From Ornithinibacillus gellani (GTDB lineage: Bacteria > Bacillota > Bacilli > Bacillales > Amphibacillaceae), in assembly GCF_003730295.1 (NCBI RefSeq), contig NZ_QTSZ01000029.1, forward strand, positions 1 through 64,000: a stretch of 64,000 nt of DNA, written 5' to 3'. Positions 34,842 to 44,379 of the stretch are shown one piece after another (the first letter of the stretch is position 1; each line of letters begins with the position of its first letter). The position numbers were made by a program, and so were the translations under genes. The notes under the pieces are model-generated. The model was given only the letters and a program-made list of their open reading frames with translations, was not told the origin of the DNA and did not search any database.

Positions 34842-36590
34842 CTACCAAGCAAGCATCTGTTCTTTGGCAAATTGAATCTCTACTAACTCACGATACAGCT
34901 TATTGCTTTCCATTAATTCATCATGTTTACCCTGTCCACTAATCATTCCATGTTCCACAACGACAATATGATTCGCCTCTTGTACAGTTGACAAATTATG
35001 GGCAACAACAATAGTTGTACGGCCAACCATCAGTTCATCAAGGGCTGCCTGAATTTTGGTCGTCGTCTGAATGTCAAGACTTGATGTTGCTTCATCCAAT
35101 AATAGATATTTGGGATTCTTGATAATTGCTCGGGCAATCGCAATCCGTTGTCTTTGTCCACCAGACAGTTTTGAACCCATTTCTCCTACTTCTGTTTCAA
35201 ATCCATCTGGGAAATCCTTAATAAACCCATAAGCATTTGCTTTTTTGGCTGCTTGTATAACCTCTTCATCACTTACTTCGCGTTCTGTACCGTACGTTAT
35301 ATTCTCTCTTATTGTCCCAGATAAAATTGGACTGCCTTGTGATACGTATGAAAAGGCATTGCGCCAATCATCTAAATGAATTTGCTCGGATGGTATGTTA
35401 CCAAAGGTAAGTCGGCCTACATTCGGTTCATAAAACCGTTCGATAAGTGATAAAATGGTTGTTTTACCCCCACCACTTGGACCAACAATCGCAGTTACTT
35501 TTCCTTTTGGAATCGTAAAGCTTACATTCTTAAGAACATTGCGCTCCTCATAACTGAAACTAACATGCTCAAGTGCCAGATTACCATTGGATGATTGTAA
35601 CACTTCATCAAAAGCTTTCGATCTTTCATATTTTTCACTATCGGAGTCAACAATTTTAGATATTTTATGGGCTGCCCCTTTTGCACCTTTTAATACCTGA
35701 TAGAATAATCCATATTGCTGTACATTATTATGAATATTTGCCGAATATAAATAAAATGCAATGAGAGACCCAATATCCAATTCACCAATCGACGTCAAAT
35801 ATCCCCCATAAATCAGCACAAGTCCCATAATAATTCCTTGAACGCTTTGTAATAATGGTTCTCCGTATAAGTCAACCACGGCCCGAGACACATCTGCCTT
35901 ATACTGATTTTCGATTACATTTTTTCCGTTTTCAATTTCTTCCCCTTCTTTACCAAAGGATCTAATTAAACGAATTTTTGGTAACCGTTCTGCAATAAAT
36001 GCAGTCATCCCTGAATATCGATACTGTACCCGTTCTTGGGTCTTTTGTGTAAAATGTCCCACAACCAATGTAACAATTAAAATATAGGGAATAACAGGCA
36101 ATAACACGAGTGTTAATTTAACATTCATTCCCCACATAATAATAATCGATCCTACTAAAGAATAGGTAGACATCAACAATGACATCGTATAATTGATCGC
36201 ACCATTTATATGTGTCGGGTCATGTGTTAAACGACTTATTAACAGCAAAGATGGTTCTTTATTAAAAAAAGGTAATGGGACCCGAATATATTTAGACCAC
36301 AGGGTGTTTTGAATATTTCTTGTCGTACGGGCATTCGCAAAGATTCGAGTAAAACCCGATAAGCTAACTGTAATTGCCGTTACGATGGCTAGGCCAATGT
36401 ATTGAAATACGAGTTTTGCATCAAATATTTCACCTGACATTATTTTTTGTAAAATCAGTGGAGACATCAATGTAACAGAAGCTGTTGATATCATTACAAT
36501 AAATGTCAGTATATACAATCCCCAAGGTAATTTTGATTTGGAAATAAGACTAAAAAATGGTTTCCAGCCAACTTTATTCGGTTCAGACAA
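34842..36590 (-). CDS. ABC exporter half-transporter (permease plus ATPase), second of a pair
   Basis: 582 residues: six membrane helices in residues 20-320 and an ATPase domain with Walker A GPSGGGKTT, signature LSGGQRQRIAIARAI, Walker B YLLLDEATSSLD and a switch His in VVAHNLST. It belongs to the MsbA/LmrA/BmrA exporter group. The adjacent gene encodes a similar half of nearly equal length, so a heterodimeric exporter is likely. TTG 36590 follows GGGAGGGAG. Cargo could be a drug, lipid or peptide; nothing nearby decides. Confidence 0.88.
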   Translation of the reverse strand: MSEPNKVGWKPFFSLISKSKLPWGLYILTFIVMISTASVTLMSPLILQKIMSGEIFDAKLVFQYIGLAIVTAITVSLSGFTRIFANARTTRNIQNTLWSKYIRVPLPFFNKEPSLLLISRLTHDPTHINGAINYTMSLLMSTYSLVGSIIIMWGMNVKLTLVLLPVIPYILIVTLVVGHFTQKTQERVQYRYSGMTAFIAERLPKIRLIRSFGKEGEEIENGKNVIENQYKADVSRAVVDLYGEPLLQSVQGIIMGLVLIYGGYLTSIGELDIGSLIAFYLYSANIHNNVQQYGLFYQVLKGAKGAAHKISKIVDSDSEKYERSKAFDEVLQSSNGNLALEHVSFSYEERNVLKNVSFTIPKGKVTAIVGPSGGGKTTILSLIERFYEPNVGRLTFGNIPSEQIHLDDWRNAFSYVSQGSPILSGTIRENITYGTEREVSDEEVIQAAKKANAYGFIKDFPDGFETEVGEMGSKLSGGQRQRIAIARAIIKNPKYLLLDEATSSLDIQTTTKIQAALDELMVGRTTIVVAHNLSTVQEANHIVVVEHGMISGQGKHDELMESNKLYRELVEIQFAKEQMLAW

Positions 36591-36627
36591 TCTTCTCCCT
36601 CCCTTTATTATCCGACGTATTATCGCT

Positions 36628-38388
36628 TTACAAAATTGGTTTCCCTAGATGTAAGTCGATATATTTACGATATAGCTTATTGGTTTCCAAAAGCTCATGA
36701 TGTTTGCCGATTCCATTAACCGTTCCTTGATCCAAGACGACAATTTGATCTGCATTTCGAATCGTCGTCAAATCATGTGCAATTACAATAGTCGTTCGAT
36801 TTTTCTTCATTAAGCGATTCATCGCTTCTAAAACAACCTGCTCGGATCGACTGTCCAAATTAGAGGTTGCTTCATCCAATAAAAGCACGTCAGGATCTCT
36901 TAAAATAACTCGTGCAATCGCTAAACGTTGTCTTTGTCCACCGGAAAGCTTTCCACCACTTTCACCAATATGTGTGTCAAAACCATCTGGTAACTGTTCA
37001 ATAAATGATAAGGCGTTTGCTTGATACGCCACTTCACGTAATTCCTGATTACTTACTTCTCGATCAACCCCATACACGAGATTTTCCCTTACAGTACCAG
37101 TTAAAAGAGGAATATCCTGTGCAACATAACCAAATGCTTTGTGCCAATCATGGAGATGGAAATCTTCGATTGGAACTTCTCCCAATCGAATGGAATGAGG
37201 TGCCGCTTCATAAAATCGCTCAATCAAGGATAAAATCGTTGTTTTCCCACCCCCACTTGGGCCGACAATTGCTGTTACCTTCCCGTAAGGAACGGTAAAG
37301 CTCACATCAGATAGCACTTTCTCTTTCCCATAACTAAAAGAAACGTGATCCAACACCAAGTCATCATCATACTTTTCAAGAGGATACGTTCTTTCATACA
37401 CGACTTCTGGGTACTCCACTAATTGTGCAATTCTCGCTGATGCTCCTTGACTCTGTTTTAACTCAATAAATAAATAGCCAAACGTTCCTAAGACCCCATA
37501 CAATAAATCAACATAAAGGAAGTAGGCAACCCAAGTATCAACCGTTATCGATCCATTAGATATCAAAAGTACGCCTAGTCCGATAACGAGTGCTGATTGA
37601 ACAACACCAAAAATTCCTGTCATGGGGTGTTCAATCCAGCTGACAATCCCTTTTTTGATTCCTGCCTTGTAATACTGATCAATATTGTTAATTCCACGCT
37701 TTTCTTCTTTCTTTTCCGTAACAAAGGTTTTAATCAGTGGAATATTGATGAGTAGCTCTGATAAGAACTGCGTTAACTTGGCTAACCTGCTTTGTACTTG
37801 TTTATTAACACGAAAGCTCCAACGGCCATACCAAAGATAACAGCCGAAATATATCGGTAAAAAGATTACCTGTGCAAGACCCAATCTCCAATCATACCCG
37901 AACAGTTTAGATACCGTTCCAACTGTTAAATACATCATCGATAATAACGTTGGCACGACATATGAGAAGATGATACTTAAACTCGCAGTATCTGTAGACG
38001 TACGACTGACCATTTCATTTGCTTTCACTTTGTCAAATAAACGAATTGGTGAACGCATCAATTGGGACCAGATTAATATTCGATAGCTTTTATCGATTTT
38101 ATACATCGTTAATTTACCAATAAATCGTAAAATGCCCGAAATGAAAATACGAGCAACAATGACACCAATGGCTCCAAAAACAATCGCCTTTTCAATATGC
38201 CCTCCTGCGATCTTACTCGTTAAATCAGGAAACATAAGCGCCAATTGAGATTCACCGAGGGTAATAATAATAAGTAAAATAATCCAAAACCAAGGAAGTT
38301 TTGCCCTAAATAATAGTTTAATAAAAGGTTTCCAAATAGCTTCGTTTTGTTGTTTTTCTGATTGTTTTTGTGTTGTATTTTCGCTCAT
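36628..38388 (-). CDS. ABC exporter half-transporter (permease plus ATPase), first of a pair
   Basis: 586 residues: six membrane helices (about 30-310) and an ATPase domain with GPSGGGKTT, GKLSGGQRQRLAIARVI, VLLLDEATSNLD and VIAHDLTT. Both halves have intact Walker B glutamates, so neither site looks degenerate as in many heterodimers. ATG 38388 is preferred to ATG 38394, which touches the GGAGG site. It is followed after 37 bases by the partner gene. Confidence 0.88.
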   Translation of the reverse strand: MSENTTQKQSEKQQNEAIWKPFIKLLFRAKLPWFWIILLIIITLGESQLALMFPDLTSKIAGGHIEKAIVFGAIGVIVARIFISGILRFIGKLTMYKIDKSYRILIWSQLMRSPIRLFDKVKANEMVSRTSTDTASLSIIFSYVVPTLLSMMYLTVGTVSKLFGYDWRLGLAQVIFLPIYFGCYLWYGRWSFRVNKQVQSRLAKLTQFLSELLINIPLIKTFVTEKKEEKRGINNIDQYYKAGIKKGIVSWIEHPMTGIFGVVQSALVIGLGVLLISNGSITVDTWVAYFLYVDLLYGVLGTFGYLFIELKQSQGASARIAQLVEYPEVVYERTYPLEKYDDDLVLDHVSFSYGKEKVLSDVSFTVPYGKVTAIVGPSGGGKTTILSLIERFYEAAPHSIRLGEVPIEDFHLHDWHKAFGYVAQDIPLLTGTVRENLVYGVDREVSNQELREVAYQANALSFIEQLPDGFDTHIGESGGKLSGGQRQRLAIARVILRDPDVLLLDEATSNLDSRSEQVVLEAMNRLMKKNRTTIVIAHDLTTIRNADQIVVLDQGTVNGIGKHHELLETNKLYRKYIDLHLGKPIL

Positions 38389-38455
38389 CCGCATCCTCCT
38401 TTCTACTAAAATCAGCTATATTTCGCCATACAACGGTACACGTCTGTCATCTCGT

Positions 38456-38611
38456 TTTATCACAGATTAACTGGCTGTACGCCCCCCTCATCAAGAACTT
38501 CTGTTAATCACAAGCATTGTAAGTGGGGGATCAACAGCTAGTAAAGGCCTGATTGGATCAACTAACAATCCGTGGGGAAGTACGAAGACTCCCACTGATT
38601 GAAGTTTCACT
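38456..38611 (-). repeat. Dispersed repeat family A, copy 3 (full length)
   Basis: Minus-strand copy running from AGTGAAACTTCAATCAGTGG through CCCCACGGATTGTTAGTT, CCAATCAGGCCTTTACTAGC, CCCCCACTTACAATGCTTG to GAGGGGGGCGTACAGCCAGT and TAATCTGTGA. It begins 3 bases after the stop codon of the lipoprotein gene (38615) in the same orientation. Confidence 0.85.
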
Positions 38612-38614
38612 GTA

Positions 38615-39142
38615 TTAAAATTGTTCTAAATACCCAACGATTTCTTTACCTTTATAATGGTCGTCTGGATTAGCGAAGCCAATACCATCATGTACAAAAT
38701 ATGGAATTGGAAATTCTTCTCCACCGACATCAATGGTAATTGTACCTTTTTCAGCAGCTTCATCATACATCTCATTATCTTCTGTATTAAACAGATAAAA
38801 TTGAGCTTCAATACCTTCTATTGGAATAAGAACACCTTTTTCAGCACCTACCGATTCTGTTACAGCAGCATCCTGAAGCTTGGCAGCATCTGTATCGACC
38901 TCGAGTTCCATTGCCTCTAAATAAATAAAGAAGTCTTCAAAACCTTCTAATACATCACCAGCATCCTCATTTTCCGCAGCTTGATCATCTTCTTTAGAAG
39001 CATTTTCGCTTGCTTCATTTTGTGCATCCTTCTCTTTATCCGCACTATCCTTGCTGTCCCCAGCATCATTACCTGTATCACCACAAGCACCAATGATGAA
39101 GGCTAACATGATCACAGCACATAATGAAAATAGTTTACGCAT
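38615..39142 (-). CDS. Putative lipoprotein of unknown function
   Basis: 175 residues. Lipobox IIGAC follows a 19-residue signal peptide. Residues 20-65 are a highly acidic, low-complexity linker (DSKDSADKEKDAQNEASENA). The C-terminal domain (about 70-175) is beta-rich with GVLIPIEGIEAQFYLFNTED and PYFVHDGIGFANPDDHYKGKEIV; I do not recognise the family. ATG 39142 follows AGGAGGAAATGTAA. It stands alone between a family A repeat and a gap. Confidence 0.65.
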   Translation of the reverse strand: MRKLFSLCAVIMLAFIIGACGDTGNDAGDSKDSADKEKDAQNEASENASKEDDQAAENEDAGDVLEGFEDFFIYLEAMELEVDTDAAKLQDAAVTESVGAEKGVLIPIEGIEAQFYLFNTEDNEMYDEAAEKGTITIDVGGEEFPIPYFVHDGIGFANPDDHYKGKEIVGYLEQF

Positions 39143-39521
39143 TTACATTTCCTCCTAATTATGTCTACTTTGACAATATACACTTTTCTGACAATTTTAA
39201 TTAAAAATAATACAGCTACATGAGCCTTCTTCTCGGGTACGAACGACGGTATGTTCGTTTGTCTCTATTTTCAAACACAAAATTCCAGGTTCCTCCCTCC
39301 TCCAACAAAACGTTATTCTCGTATGAAGTATCAAAAGAATGTATGTAATTATACAATGTGTGAATTATCTAACACAATATCATTTCACTAACATGGTATT
39401 TTATATGTCTATTTCATCCACTTTCGCAATTATCTCGTCAGACTTCTTGCAAACTTTTGAAGATAACCCGATGAGATTTTAAAAATAAATCCACCAAAAA
39501 AAGAAATAATAATATAAAAAA
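39143..39521. other. Intergenic stretch without recognisable gene
   Basis: AT-rich sequence between the lipoprotein gene and the next terminator. It holds a small inverted repeat (ACGAAC 39239-39244; GTTCGT 39253-39258). No open frame with a ribosome site and no clear promoter was found. Confidence 0.5.
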
Positions 39522-39545
39522 TACCCTACAGCTGCCTGTAGAGTA
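39522..39545 (-). terminator. Rho-independent terminator of the small membrane protein gene
   Basis: A 10-bp stem with one mismatch (39522-39531 with 39536-39545), followed by TTTTTTATATT on the minus strand. Confidence 0.75.
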
Positions 39546-39565
39546 AATTGTTTTAAAACATATTG

Positions 39566-39877
39566 TTAATCATCACCACCGGAAACCACCTGCACGATAC
39601 CAACCACCAATACGATCAAAAAAAGGAGTAATAGAAATGGGAAAATCCCCTTATGAATAAAAGAACCAATAATAAATAAAGGAAAGCTTATCATTGCAAT
39701 CAGAGACATAAATTTTGTATAACGAATAGCTGTTTCCGAAGGCTCTGGATCATGCTTAAACATCCATCTTTTTCCGAATAGAATACTTTGTTCAGGTGCA
39801 ACGTATGACCAAATGAATATTCCATATAACGGAATAAATAATATAGTCATAACGATCCAAAATGCTATTTGTTCCAT
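39566..39877 (-). CDS. Small membrane protein of unknown function
   Basis: 103 residues with three hydrophobic segments (about 5-28, 55-72, 77-98), separated by a hydrophilic loop with a conserved-looking GKRWMFKHDPEPSE. I do not recognise the family. ATG 39877 follows AAAGGAGGATAAGG, so translation is likely. It is monocistronic. Confidence 0.6.
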   Translation of the reverse strand: MEQIAFWIVMTILFIPLYGIFIWSYVAPEQSILFGKRWMFKHDPEPSETAIRYTKFMSLIAMISFPLFIIGSFIHKGIFPFLLLLFLIVLVVGIVQVVSGGDD

Positions 39878-39967
39878 CCTTATCCTCCTTTAGTTTAGAT
39901 TGTCTCTACTTATTTATACGTTTTGAAGATAAAATAGTTTCGTATCATACGTATTTTACCTGGAAGC

Positions 39968-40441
39968 TTATTTTTGTGTAACATAGGTGATTGCATTGGT
40001 TTTCAACGCTATCGTTTTGCCGTTACGCATAATATGGTAGGTCAATGGCTTAACCAATACTTTTCGTTCCTTCCAGCCATGATAAACACGTCTTAGCCGA
40101 TTCAGCATATCATCCGTTGGTAAGTTCACTTCGATATAAGGATCCAAATTTTTATTCGTTTCTATATCTATTTCTTTAACTTCCGAATGAACTATTAGAC
40201 AATTGATGCCACCAAGTTTTGTACCCTTTTCCATATGACGAAGAACGTTCATCATTTCATCCGCAGATGTCACATGCTCTAATGCAGACACCACCACAAT
40301 GAGTTCATAGGTATTGGGACGAATTGAGAATGTGGCAATATCTGATTTTATCGGTTGAATAACCTGTTCTACTTGGTATTTTTTGCTGTATTCTTTTAAT
40401 TTATCGAGTGCAGTATCCAAGATATCAACACAGGTGACAGT
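39968..40441 (-). pseudogene. Truncated TehB-like SAM methyltransferase
   Basis: The frame encodes the second half of a class I methyltransferase: TCVDILDTALDKLKEYSKKY (post-motif I, in frame before TTG 40420), LIVVVSALEHV (motif II), LGGINCLIVHSEV, and LNRLRRVYHGWKE, which matches the TehB tellurite methyltransferase pattern. The motif I region with the glycine-rich SAM loop is missing. In frame, the reading runs upstream only to a TAA at 40451-40453 that lies inside a family A repeat. The 5' part of the gene is therefore lost at the repeat boundary. A shortened 150-residue product from TTG 40420 is possible but should not bind SAM. Confidence 0.75.
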
Positions 40442-40442
40442 A

Positions 40443-40537
40443 CCAGGCCTTTACTGGCTGTTGGTCCCACACTTATAACTCTTGTTAGCAACAAAATTCT
40501 TGATGTGGGGCTTACAGCCAGGTAATCTGTGATAAAG
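40443..40537 (+). repeat. Dispersed repeat family A, copy 4 (5' truncated)
   Basis: Begins in the core CAGGCCTTTACTGGCTGTTG and runs through CTTGTTAGCAACAAAATTC, GATGTGGGGCTTACAGCCAG to TAATCTGTGATAAA. The left half is absent, and its left edge is the break point of the methyltransferase remnant. Confidence 0.8.
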
Positions 40538-40576
40538 AAGAACGACACAATTGCATATAAGAAATATCGACAAAAA

Positions 40577-40610
40577 TAAAGAAGCCGTCTGCAATAGAGC
40601 GGCTTCTTTA
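40577..40610. terminator. Rho-independent terminator of tmRNA
   Basis: A perfect 11-bp stem (40577-40587 with 40600-40610) with T-rich flanks on both strands, 60 bases past the 3' end of ssrA. Confidence 0.85.
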
Positions 40611-40669
40611 TTTTTATTTATTTCGTTCTTGTTTCCATAAAAGCTACAAACGAAATGATAAAACTTTTA

Positions 40670-41027
40670 TGGAGACGGCGGGAATCGAACCCGCGTCCAA
40701 AGATATCGTCACTTAGGCTTCTACACGCATAGTCGATATATTATCATTCGCTATTTCTTCAGCCTATCGACAGGCTTCCGAAAAGCTAGTTCGATTATAT
40801 TCAACGATTATCCTCGAACAGCGAACAACCGTATAGCCTGCTATAAGTTGAGACCCTTCAATCTGCTACACAGGCGATAGCAGGAAGGATCCTTCAGTCA
40901 GCTTATGCAGCTGCTAAAGAGAAATTGTTTTCTTTGCCAGTTATTTTAGGCGAGTAACGTTTTACGAGTCGTAACCTCGACGCGCCACCTAAGCTCGATC
41001 TACCCCTGTCGAATCCGTAACGTCCCC
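40670..41027 (-). ncRNA. ssrA: Transfer-messenger RNA (tmRNA)
   Basis: The 5' end GGGGACGTTACGGATTCGAC and the 3' TGG...GGTTCGATTCCCGCCGTCTCC pair as a 7-bp acceptor stem with a T arm; CCA is not encoded. The tag reading frame (40903-40941) reads T-GKENNFSLAAA and ends with TAA; the resume codon is inferred to be ACT. The hydrophobic LAAA end is the normal protease signal. smpB lies 135 bases upstream, as usual in Bacillaceae. Confidence 0.97.
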
Positions 41028-41162
41028 TCAATGCGAGAAGCGCTCGGGAAATGTCGAGCATACCTTGATGGAAAGGTCTTCTTCATCAAAACTTCTATAC
41101 TTAGTATAACATCCTTTAAGCGAAATGAAAAGCGTACGTGGGTGCCATCATTTGCTAGTTTA

Positions 41163-41630
41163 TTACATGCGATCTTTGTCACGTAATGCTCGGTCGATAT
41201 CACGTTTCATTTGTTTTTGCTTTAAGTCCTCACGCTTATCATATTTTTTCTTCCCTTTACCAAGTCCAATTAATACTTTGGCAAAGCCATTTTTAATATA
41301 AATGCGTAGAGGTACAAGCGCATATCCTTGTTGCTGTGTCAGACCAATTAACTTATCAATTTCTTTTCGATGCAATAATAATTTTCTTGTTCTGGTCGGA
41401 TCATGATTAAAACGATTCCCTTGCTCATATGGTGCAATATGCAGGTTGATTAATTCAACTTCGCCTCGATTAATCCGGGCATGCGAATCCTTTAAATTCA
41501 CACGGCCAGCACGTATGGACTTTATTTCTGTCCCTTGCAGAACAATACCTGCTTCATATGTTTCTTCTATAAAGTAATCATGTGATGCTTTTTTATTTTG
41601 GGCAAGAACCTTCCCTTTTCCCTTTGGCAT
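41163..41630 (-). CDS. smpB: SsrA-binding protein SmpB
   Basis: 155 residues, the family's usual length. Motifs: [59 protein letters not shown] and the basic C-terminal tail [16 protein letters not shown]. SmpB brings tmRNA to stalled ribosomes; its partner ssrA follows directly. ATG 41630 follows GAGGGGGT and is preferred to the ATG at 41660. Confidence 0.96.
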   Translation of the reverse strand: MPKGKGKVLAQNKKASHDYFIEETYEAGIVLQGTEIKSIRAGRVNLKDSHARINRGEVELINLHIAPYEQGNRFNHDPTRTRKLLLHRKEIDKLIGLTQQQGYALVPLRIYIKNGFAKVLIGLGKGKKKYDKREDLKQKQMKRDIDRALRDKDRM

Positions 41631-41745
41631 TCTTTTTACCCCCTCATTCCGTGTTGTCATTTTAGCAAATATTTATGCGAAAGCCAACAAATATAGGCGT
41701 ATAGAAGAAATACCATCCCCTATCCTTGTCTTTTTGCATGAAAAA

Positions 41746-41780
41746 AGATTCCAATCAAAGCATCACTTTAATTGGAATCT
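41746..41780 (-). terminator. Rho-independent terminator of the manganese transporter operon
   Basis: A perfect 10-bp stem (41746-41755 with 41771-41780) followed by TTTTTTC on the minus strand, 17 bases after the stop codon. Confidence 0.85.
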
Positions 41781-41796
41781 CAGCCAAATTATTTAC

Positions 41797-42750
41797 TCAT
41801 TCGCTTCCCTTTAAGCCATCATGTATGATATTTATATTATATTCAAGATACTTCATGTACGTATCCACTTCTTCACCTGGTTCACCAATTTCATCGGAAT
41901 AAATAGTTTTTTCAAAAATAGGCACTCCCGTTTCACTGGATACAGTCTCCATTGGTCGGGTATCCACATTAGATTCAACAAATAATACGGGTACTTCATG
42001 TTCTTTTATAAACGATACAAGTGATTTAATTTGAGATGGTGAACCATTTTCCTCTGTATCGATTTCCCAAATAAAAGCCTCTTTTAATCCATAATGATTG
42101 GCCATATATTGAAAAGCACGTTCACTAGTAACTAAAACCCGATCTGCTTCTGGAAGATCATTTATTTTCTCTTCGTAGGTTTGATCCATTTCTTTCAAGC
42201 GATCCAAGTAGGCCGTTGCTCGCTTTTCATAGTCTGCTTTACGATCTGGATCGACTTTCATAAACGCATCTCGCATTGCTTCAGCCATTTTAATCCCAAC
42301 AGCCGGATCAATAAATGCATGTGGGTTTATCTCTTCGTCTTGTCCGTCTTCACCAGCGATATACATAGGTTCTACCTGATCGGTCAAACTAAAGATATGC
42401 TCTTCCTTCTGTCCAACGGTATCAATCATTTTAAAGAACCAACCATTTTTTCCGCCTTCCAAATTTAACCCATTATAAAACAAAATATCTGCATCTGTTG
42501 CTTTTTTAATATCCTCAGGAAGTGGCTCATATTCATGCGGATCTGTACCTGTTGGAACCAGGTTGTGAATGTCTACATCATCCCCACCTATCTCTTTCGC
42601 TAAATCGGCAATAATTGTAAATGATGTAACCACCTGTAATGGTTTATCTTCCGATGAATCATCCGCTCCTCCACTGCCACATGCTGACAGCAAAAACACT
42701 GTCATACTTGTCAAAATAAATCCCAACCACCATTTCTTCATGTTTCTCAT
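41797..42750 (-). CDS. Metal ABC transporter substrate-binding lipoprotein (manganese type)
   Basis: 317 residues. Lipobox LLSAC; cluster 9 fold with ligand-type residues in VPTGTDPHEYEPLPEDI, NPHAFIDPAVG, and TEENGSPSQ…FVESNVDTRPMETVS. There is no His-rich loop as in Zn-binding ZnuA proteins, which points to Mn (or Fe) as in MntC/PsaA/TroA. ATG 42750 follows AAGGGAG. Third gene of an ATPase-permease-binding protein operon with an MntR-like operator upstream. Confidence 0.85.
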   Translation of the reverse strand: MRNMKKWWLGFILTSMTVFLLSACGSGGADDSSEDKPLQVVTSFTIIADLAKEIGGDDVDIHNLVPTGTDPHEYEPLPEDIKKATDADILFYNGLNLEGGKNGWFFKMIDTVGQKEEHIFSLTDQVEPMYIAGEDGQDEEINPHAFIDPAVGIKMAEAMRDAFMKVDPDRKADYEKRATAYLDRLKEMDQTYEEKINDLPEADRVLVTSERAFQYMANHYGLKEAFIWEIDTEENGSPSQIKSLVSFIKEHEVPVLFVESNVDTRPMETVSSETGVPIFEKTIYSDEIGEPGEEVDTYMKYLEYNINIIHDGLKGSE

Positions 42751-42775
42751 ACGCTCCCTTAATGTTTATATTTCT

Positions 42776-43636
42776 TTATTTTCCAATAGCTGCACGATGA
42801 CGATTTCCCCGAACCGCGCGCCATAGAACTCCTTGCTTTGGTGAAAAAATAAATGCAATAATAAATATGGCTGTAGTAGCTAATGCGATTACCGGACCAG
42901 AGGGCATGTTGTATAAGAAACTAATATACAATCCAAGCACTGCAGATAATGCGCCAAAAAATGATGCCAAACCAATCATTACCGACAAGCGATTGGTTAG
43001 CAGATAAGCTGTTGAAGCTGGTGTAATAAGCATAGATACTACTAAAATTACCCCAACTGTTTGCAAGGACGCTACCGTTACAAGTGTCAGCAGTACCATG
43101 ATGCCATAATGTATCAACCGGACACGAAGACCGTATGCCGCAGCCATCGTCTCATCAAAACTAGAAACGAGTAATTCTTTATAAAAGATAATGACTGCAA
43201 GTAGTACCACTGCGCCAACAATTAATGTTAACCACATATCGGATGTTCGTACTGACAGCACATTTCCAAATAAGATTTGTGTTAAGTCGGTTGCACTTTT
43301 GGCCCTGGTAATCAAAATAATCCCTAATGCAAAAAATGCCGAGAACACAAGACCAATGGACGAATCACTCTTCACCCGACTATTTTGGCTAATGACACCT
43401 ATGCCAAGTGCAGTTAACACACCTGTCACAACTGCTCCATAAAAGTAATTGATTCCAAGCATATAAGAGATGGCTACACCCGGAAGTACTGCATGTGAAA
43501 TAGCATCTCCCATTAGCGCCATTCCACGAAGTACGATAAAGCTGCCAATTACACCGCAAATGATGCCAACCATGATGGAGGTTACAAATGCTTTTTGCAG
43601 AAATCCATAATTCATTAAATCCTGAATAAATTCCAT
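42776..43636 (-). CDS. Metal ABC transporter permease (manganese type)
   Basis: 286 residues, seven to nine membrane helices, ABC-3 family with GSFIVLRGMALMGDAISHAVLPGVAISYMLG and VGVILVVSMLITPASTAYLLT. It forms the membrane channel of the transporter. The ATG overlaps the ATPase stop codon (TAATG). Only one permease gene is present, so the channel would be a homodimer, unlike B. subtilis MntCD. Confidence 0.88.
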   Translation of the reverse strand: MEFIQDLMNYGFLQKAFVTSIMVGIICGVIGSFIVLRGMALMGDAISHAVLPGVAISYMLGINYFYGAVVTGVLTALGIGVISQNSRVKSDSSIGLVFSAFFALGIILITRAKSATDLTQILFGNVLSVRTSDMWLTLIVGAVVLLAVIIFYKELLVSSFDETMAAAYGLRVRLIHYGIMVLLTLVTVASLQTVGVILVVSMLITPASTAYLLTNRLSVMIGLASFFGALSAVLGLYISFLYNMPSGPVIALATTAIFIIAFIFSPKQGVLWRAVRGNRHRAAIGK

Positions 43637-44379
43637 TACACACCCACCCCAAGCATGCCAAGTCCTGTAAATGGTGATTGATAAGCTTTTTGCAGTTTTT
43701 CCGGTTGAAACACCTGCTTCACTGGACCAGCATCAATCAATTCTTTATTAATTAACACAAGACCATCAAAATATTTCTCTACCTTGGTCAAATCATGATG
43801 AACGACAAAAATTGTTTTTCCTTCATCACGCAGATCCTTCAATATCTTGATAATCACTTCTTCACTGGATACATCGATTCCAACAAAGGGCTCATCGAGG
43901 AAAAAATACGCAGCTTCTTGTGCAAGTGCTCTTGCCAGAAAAACACGTTGCTGCTGACCTCCGGATAACTCGCCGATTTGGCTATTTGCATACTCTTCCA
44001 TTCCTACCTTTTCCAAGCATGCTAACGCCCATTCCTTGTCTGCCTTCTTTGGCCTGCGAAATAGTCCAAGTCTTGGATAGGTTCCGAGTAAAACCGTATC
44101 CTTGACTACAATCGGAAAATCCCAATCAATATTGGAACGTTGTGGCACATAAGCAATTTTTTTACGAACTGCATCCACATGTTCATTTCCAAACGTAATA
44201 CTTCCGGCATCCTTTGGAATCAGTCCAAGAAGTCCCTTTAACATCGTAGATTTCCCAGCACCATTTGGACCAATTATGCCAATTAAATTTCCACACTCAA
44301 ATTGAAAACTCACATGTTCCAATACTTGCTTTCCGTGATAAGAAACATGTAAATCGCTTACTTCTATTGCCTTCTTCAT
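43636..44379 (-). CDS. Metal ABC transporter ATPase (manganese type)
   Basis: 247 residues. Walker A GPNGAGKSTML, Q-loop VPQRSNIDWDFPI (the family form), signature LSGGQQQRVFLARA, Walker B YFFLDEPFVGID and switch His in VVHHDL. First gene of the operon; ATG 44379 follows AAGGAAGGTGA and is preferred to the ATG at 44412. Confidence 0.88.
   Translation of the reverse strand: MKKAIEVSDLHVSYHGKQVLEHVSFQFECGNLIGIIGPNGAGKSTMLKGLLGLIPKDAGSITFGNEHVDAVRKKIAYVPQRSNIDWDFPIVVKDTVLLGTYPRLGLFRRPKKADKEWALACLEKVGMEEYANSQIGELSGGQQQRVFLARALAQEAAYFFLDEPFVGIDVSSEEVIIKILKDLRDEGKTIFVVHHDLTKVEKYFDGLVLINKELIDAGPVKQVFQPEKLQKAYQSPFTGLGMLGVGV

Noticed and set aside
39239-39258. LexA (SOS) box-like dyad CGAAC…GTTCG
   Set aside because: The spacer is 8 bases, while Bacillus LexA boxes need 4; there is no SOS gene nearby.
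41000-41203. 67-residue minus-strand frame across the 5' end of ssrA
   Set aside because: It overlaps tmRNA and the end of smpB and has no ribosome site; a chance frame.
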